Shown: piece by piece, positions 5,018 through 5,019 of the stretch | Numbering within the stretch: the first letter of the stretch is position 1 | Layout: every line of letters starts with the position of its first letter | DNA from: Saprospiraceae bacterium | Lineage (GTDB): Bacteria; Bacteroidota; Bacteroidia; Chitinophagales; Saprospiraceae | DNA length: 5,019 nt | Direction of reading: 5' to 3' | Assembly: GCA_947441325.1 (NCBI GenBank) | Contig: CANETR010000210.1 | Span: 1 to 5,019 of the forward strand | Program-made: the position numbers and the translations under genes | Notes under the pieces: model-generated | The model's input: only the letters and a program-made list of their open reading frames with translations | Told to the model about the DNA's origin: nothing | The model's database searches: none

Positions 5018-5019
5018 AC

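Larger units (their letters stand above)
4773..5019. other. Non-coding, palindrome-rich region after tRNA-Ser
   Basis: No convincing gene appears on either strand in these 247 bp; the longest open frame runs out of the tRNA and has no protein-like character. Instead the stretch holds five short inverted repeats, a pyrimidine-rich tandem repeat and a phased ACwGATT repeat, listed separately. Such mosaics of small palindromes occur between genes in many Bacteroidetes genomes. The tract reaches the right edge and probably continues. Confidence 0.6.

Noticed and set aside
4773..5019. CRISPR array or tRNA-derived attachment-site duplication
   Set aside because: The repeat units are only 6-17 bp with no unique spacers of regular length, and no copy of the tRNA 3' end is present in the window.

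Overview
The window looks like chromosomal DNA of an AT-rich member of the Bacteroidetes (Bacteroidota). Four things point that way: a class III glutamine synthetase whose N-terminus closely fits the Bacteroidetes GlnN type; a Bacteroidetes-style hypoxanthine phosphoribosyltransferase; the near absence of Shine-Dalgarno sequences; and repeated matches to the Bacteroidetes -7 promoter element TAnnTTTG, including one full TTTG-N19-TATCTTTG promoter in front of a tRNA gene. The genus cannot be named from this sequence.

Layout. Positions 1-542 (minus strand) hold the first 180 codons of glnN, which runs off the left edge. A 171-bp gap with a good -7 element separates it from a small minus-strand gene (714-1160) for a stand-alone HsdR-N-type PD-(D/E)XK nuclease-like protein. 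A compact divergent promoter region (1161-1279) lies between this gene and a large plus-strand gene (1280-3940). That gene encodes an 886-residue membrane-anchored envelope protein with an N-terminal, internally duplicated domain and a C-terminal eight-repeat beta-propeller of PQQ/BamB type. Next come hpt (4023-4562), a tRNA-Ser(UGA) gene (4653-4739) with its own consensus promoter, and a strong intrinsic terminator (4744-4772). The last ~250 bp (4773-5019) are non-coding and full of short palindromes and a phased ACwGATT repeat that probably continues beyond the window.

How the genes work together. glnN (ammonium assimilation), hpt (purine salvage) and tRNA-Ser are housekeeping genes with no evident shared pathway, and each appears to have its own promoter, so there is no obvious operon. 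The two less understood genes, the HsdR-N protein and the propeller protein, are divergently transcribed from a shared 119-bp region. I found no complete defence system, transposase, integrase or CRISPR array. The best candidates for something undescribed are the duplicated-domain plus propeller protein, the orphan nuclease-like protein, and the palindrome-rich repeat tract after the tRNA.
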